This document shows, one piece after another, positions 5,553-5,715 of a stretch of DNA of 5,715 bases. The stretch lies in contig CAMCJC010000191.1 of assembly GCA_945875065.1 (NCBI GenBank), positions 1 to 5,715 on the forward strand, read 5' to 3'. Positions within the stretch are counted from its first letter, which is position 1; each line of letters starts with the position of its first letter. Source of the stretch: an uncultured Propionibacteriaceae bacterium (GTDB taxonomy: Bacteria > Actinomycetota > Actinomycetes > Propionibacteriales > Propionibacteriaceae). The translations under genes were made by a program, and so were the position numbers. The notes under the pieces are model-generated. The model ran no database searches. It saw only the letters and a program-made list of their open reading frames with translations, and was not told the origin of the DNA.

Positions 5553-5715
5553 CTAACGGCGGAAGGTATCAGCGTACGCGTCCAGGATCACCGACGCGCC
5601 CTCGACCGCGCTCAGGCGCTCGGCGTCGATGTCCGCCTCGATCCGGTAGGCGACCTCGCGGACCGAGGGGTCGGTGCGGAGGCGCTGGATCACCTCCTGC
5701 TCCACCATGTTCCAC
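5553..5715 (-). CDS. meaB: C-terminal fragment of a MeaB/ArgK-family GTPase (partial; 5' part outside window)
   Basis: Only the last 53 complete codons are in the window, ending in TAG at 5555-5553; the start lies beyond the right edge. The visible peptide begins WNMVEQEVIQRL, continues RTDPSVREVAYRIEADI, and ends in an Ala-rich helix finishing DAYADTFRR. The pattern is a Trp-led amphipathic helix, then a (T/N)-D-P-x-V-R turn, then a charged helix and a final helix. It resembles the C-terminal dimerisation arm of MeaB-type G3E GTPases, which act in the cytoplasm to load and protect adenosylcobalamin-dependent methylmalonyl-CoA mutase. The GTP-binding motifs are not in the window, so the call rests on this C-terminal similarity alone, recalled from memory. 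It lies on the same strand as fhaA, 79 bases upstream, with no convincing intrinsic terminator between, so read-through is possible. Its function appears unrelated to the cell-wall genes. Another helical protein cannot be excluded. Confidence 0.6.
   Translation of the reverse strand, partial: WNMVEQEVIQRLRTDPSVREVAYRIEADIDAERLSAVEGASVILDAYADTFRR

Noticed and set aside
1..5715. Defence system, mobile element, CRISPR array or tRNA/rRNA gene
   Set aside because: Apart from a 79-base gap the window is filled by recognisable housekeeping genes in conserved order. No transposase, direct-repeat array or RNA gene was seen.

Overview
The window reads as part of a high-GC actinobacterial chromosome. 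Every gene lies on the minus strand, and together they form the conserved actinobacterial cell-growth and Ser/Thr phospho-signalling cluster. In transcription order, from high to low coordinates, the genes are fhaA, fhaB, pstP, rodA, pbpA and the first codons of a further gene. This matches the fhaA-fhaB-pstP-rodA-pbpA-pknA-pknB order known from Mycobacterium and many other actinobacteria. In several of those genomes the cluster lies near oriC, but nothing in this window shows that. I cannot name the species from the sequence.

Layout from the upstream end: 5553-5715 holds the last 53 codons of a gene resembling the C-terminus of MeaB/ArgK-family GTPases (methylmalonyl-CoA mutase chaperones). 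Positions 5474-5552 (79 bases) are the only intergenic space. They carry the fhaA ribosome binding site, an 8-bp perfect inverted repeat and a near-palindrome. fhaA (4775-5473) follows, then fhaB (4310-4768), pstP (2875-4308), rodA (1481-2875) and pbpA (57-1484). An open frame starts at position 60 and runs off the window at position 1.

The genes are packed tightly. There are 6 bases between fhaA and fhaB and 1 base between fhaB and pstP. The pstP/rodA stop and start overlap as TGATG, and rodA/pbpA and pbpA/next gene overlap as ATGA. This implies one polycistronic transcript with translational coupling.

Functionally, RodA (SEDS glycan polymerase) and PbpA (class B transpeptidase) are the peptidoglycan synthesis pair. 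PstP is the membrane PP2C phosphatase that opposes the PknA/PknB kinases, which are expected downstream. FhaA and FhaB are FHA-domain phosphothreonine readers linking kinase signalling to envelope synthesis. All catalytic motifs I looked for are present and I see no frameshift, mobile element, CRISPR array or RNA gene. I found no undescribed system here. The findings are modest observations on a well-known locus.
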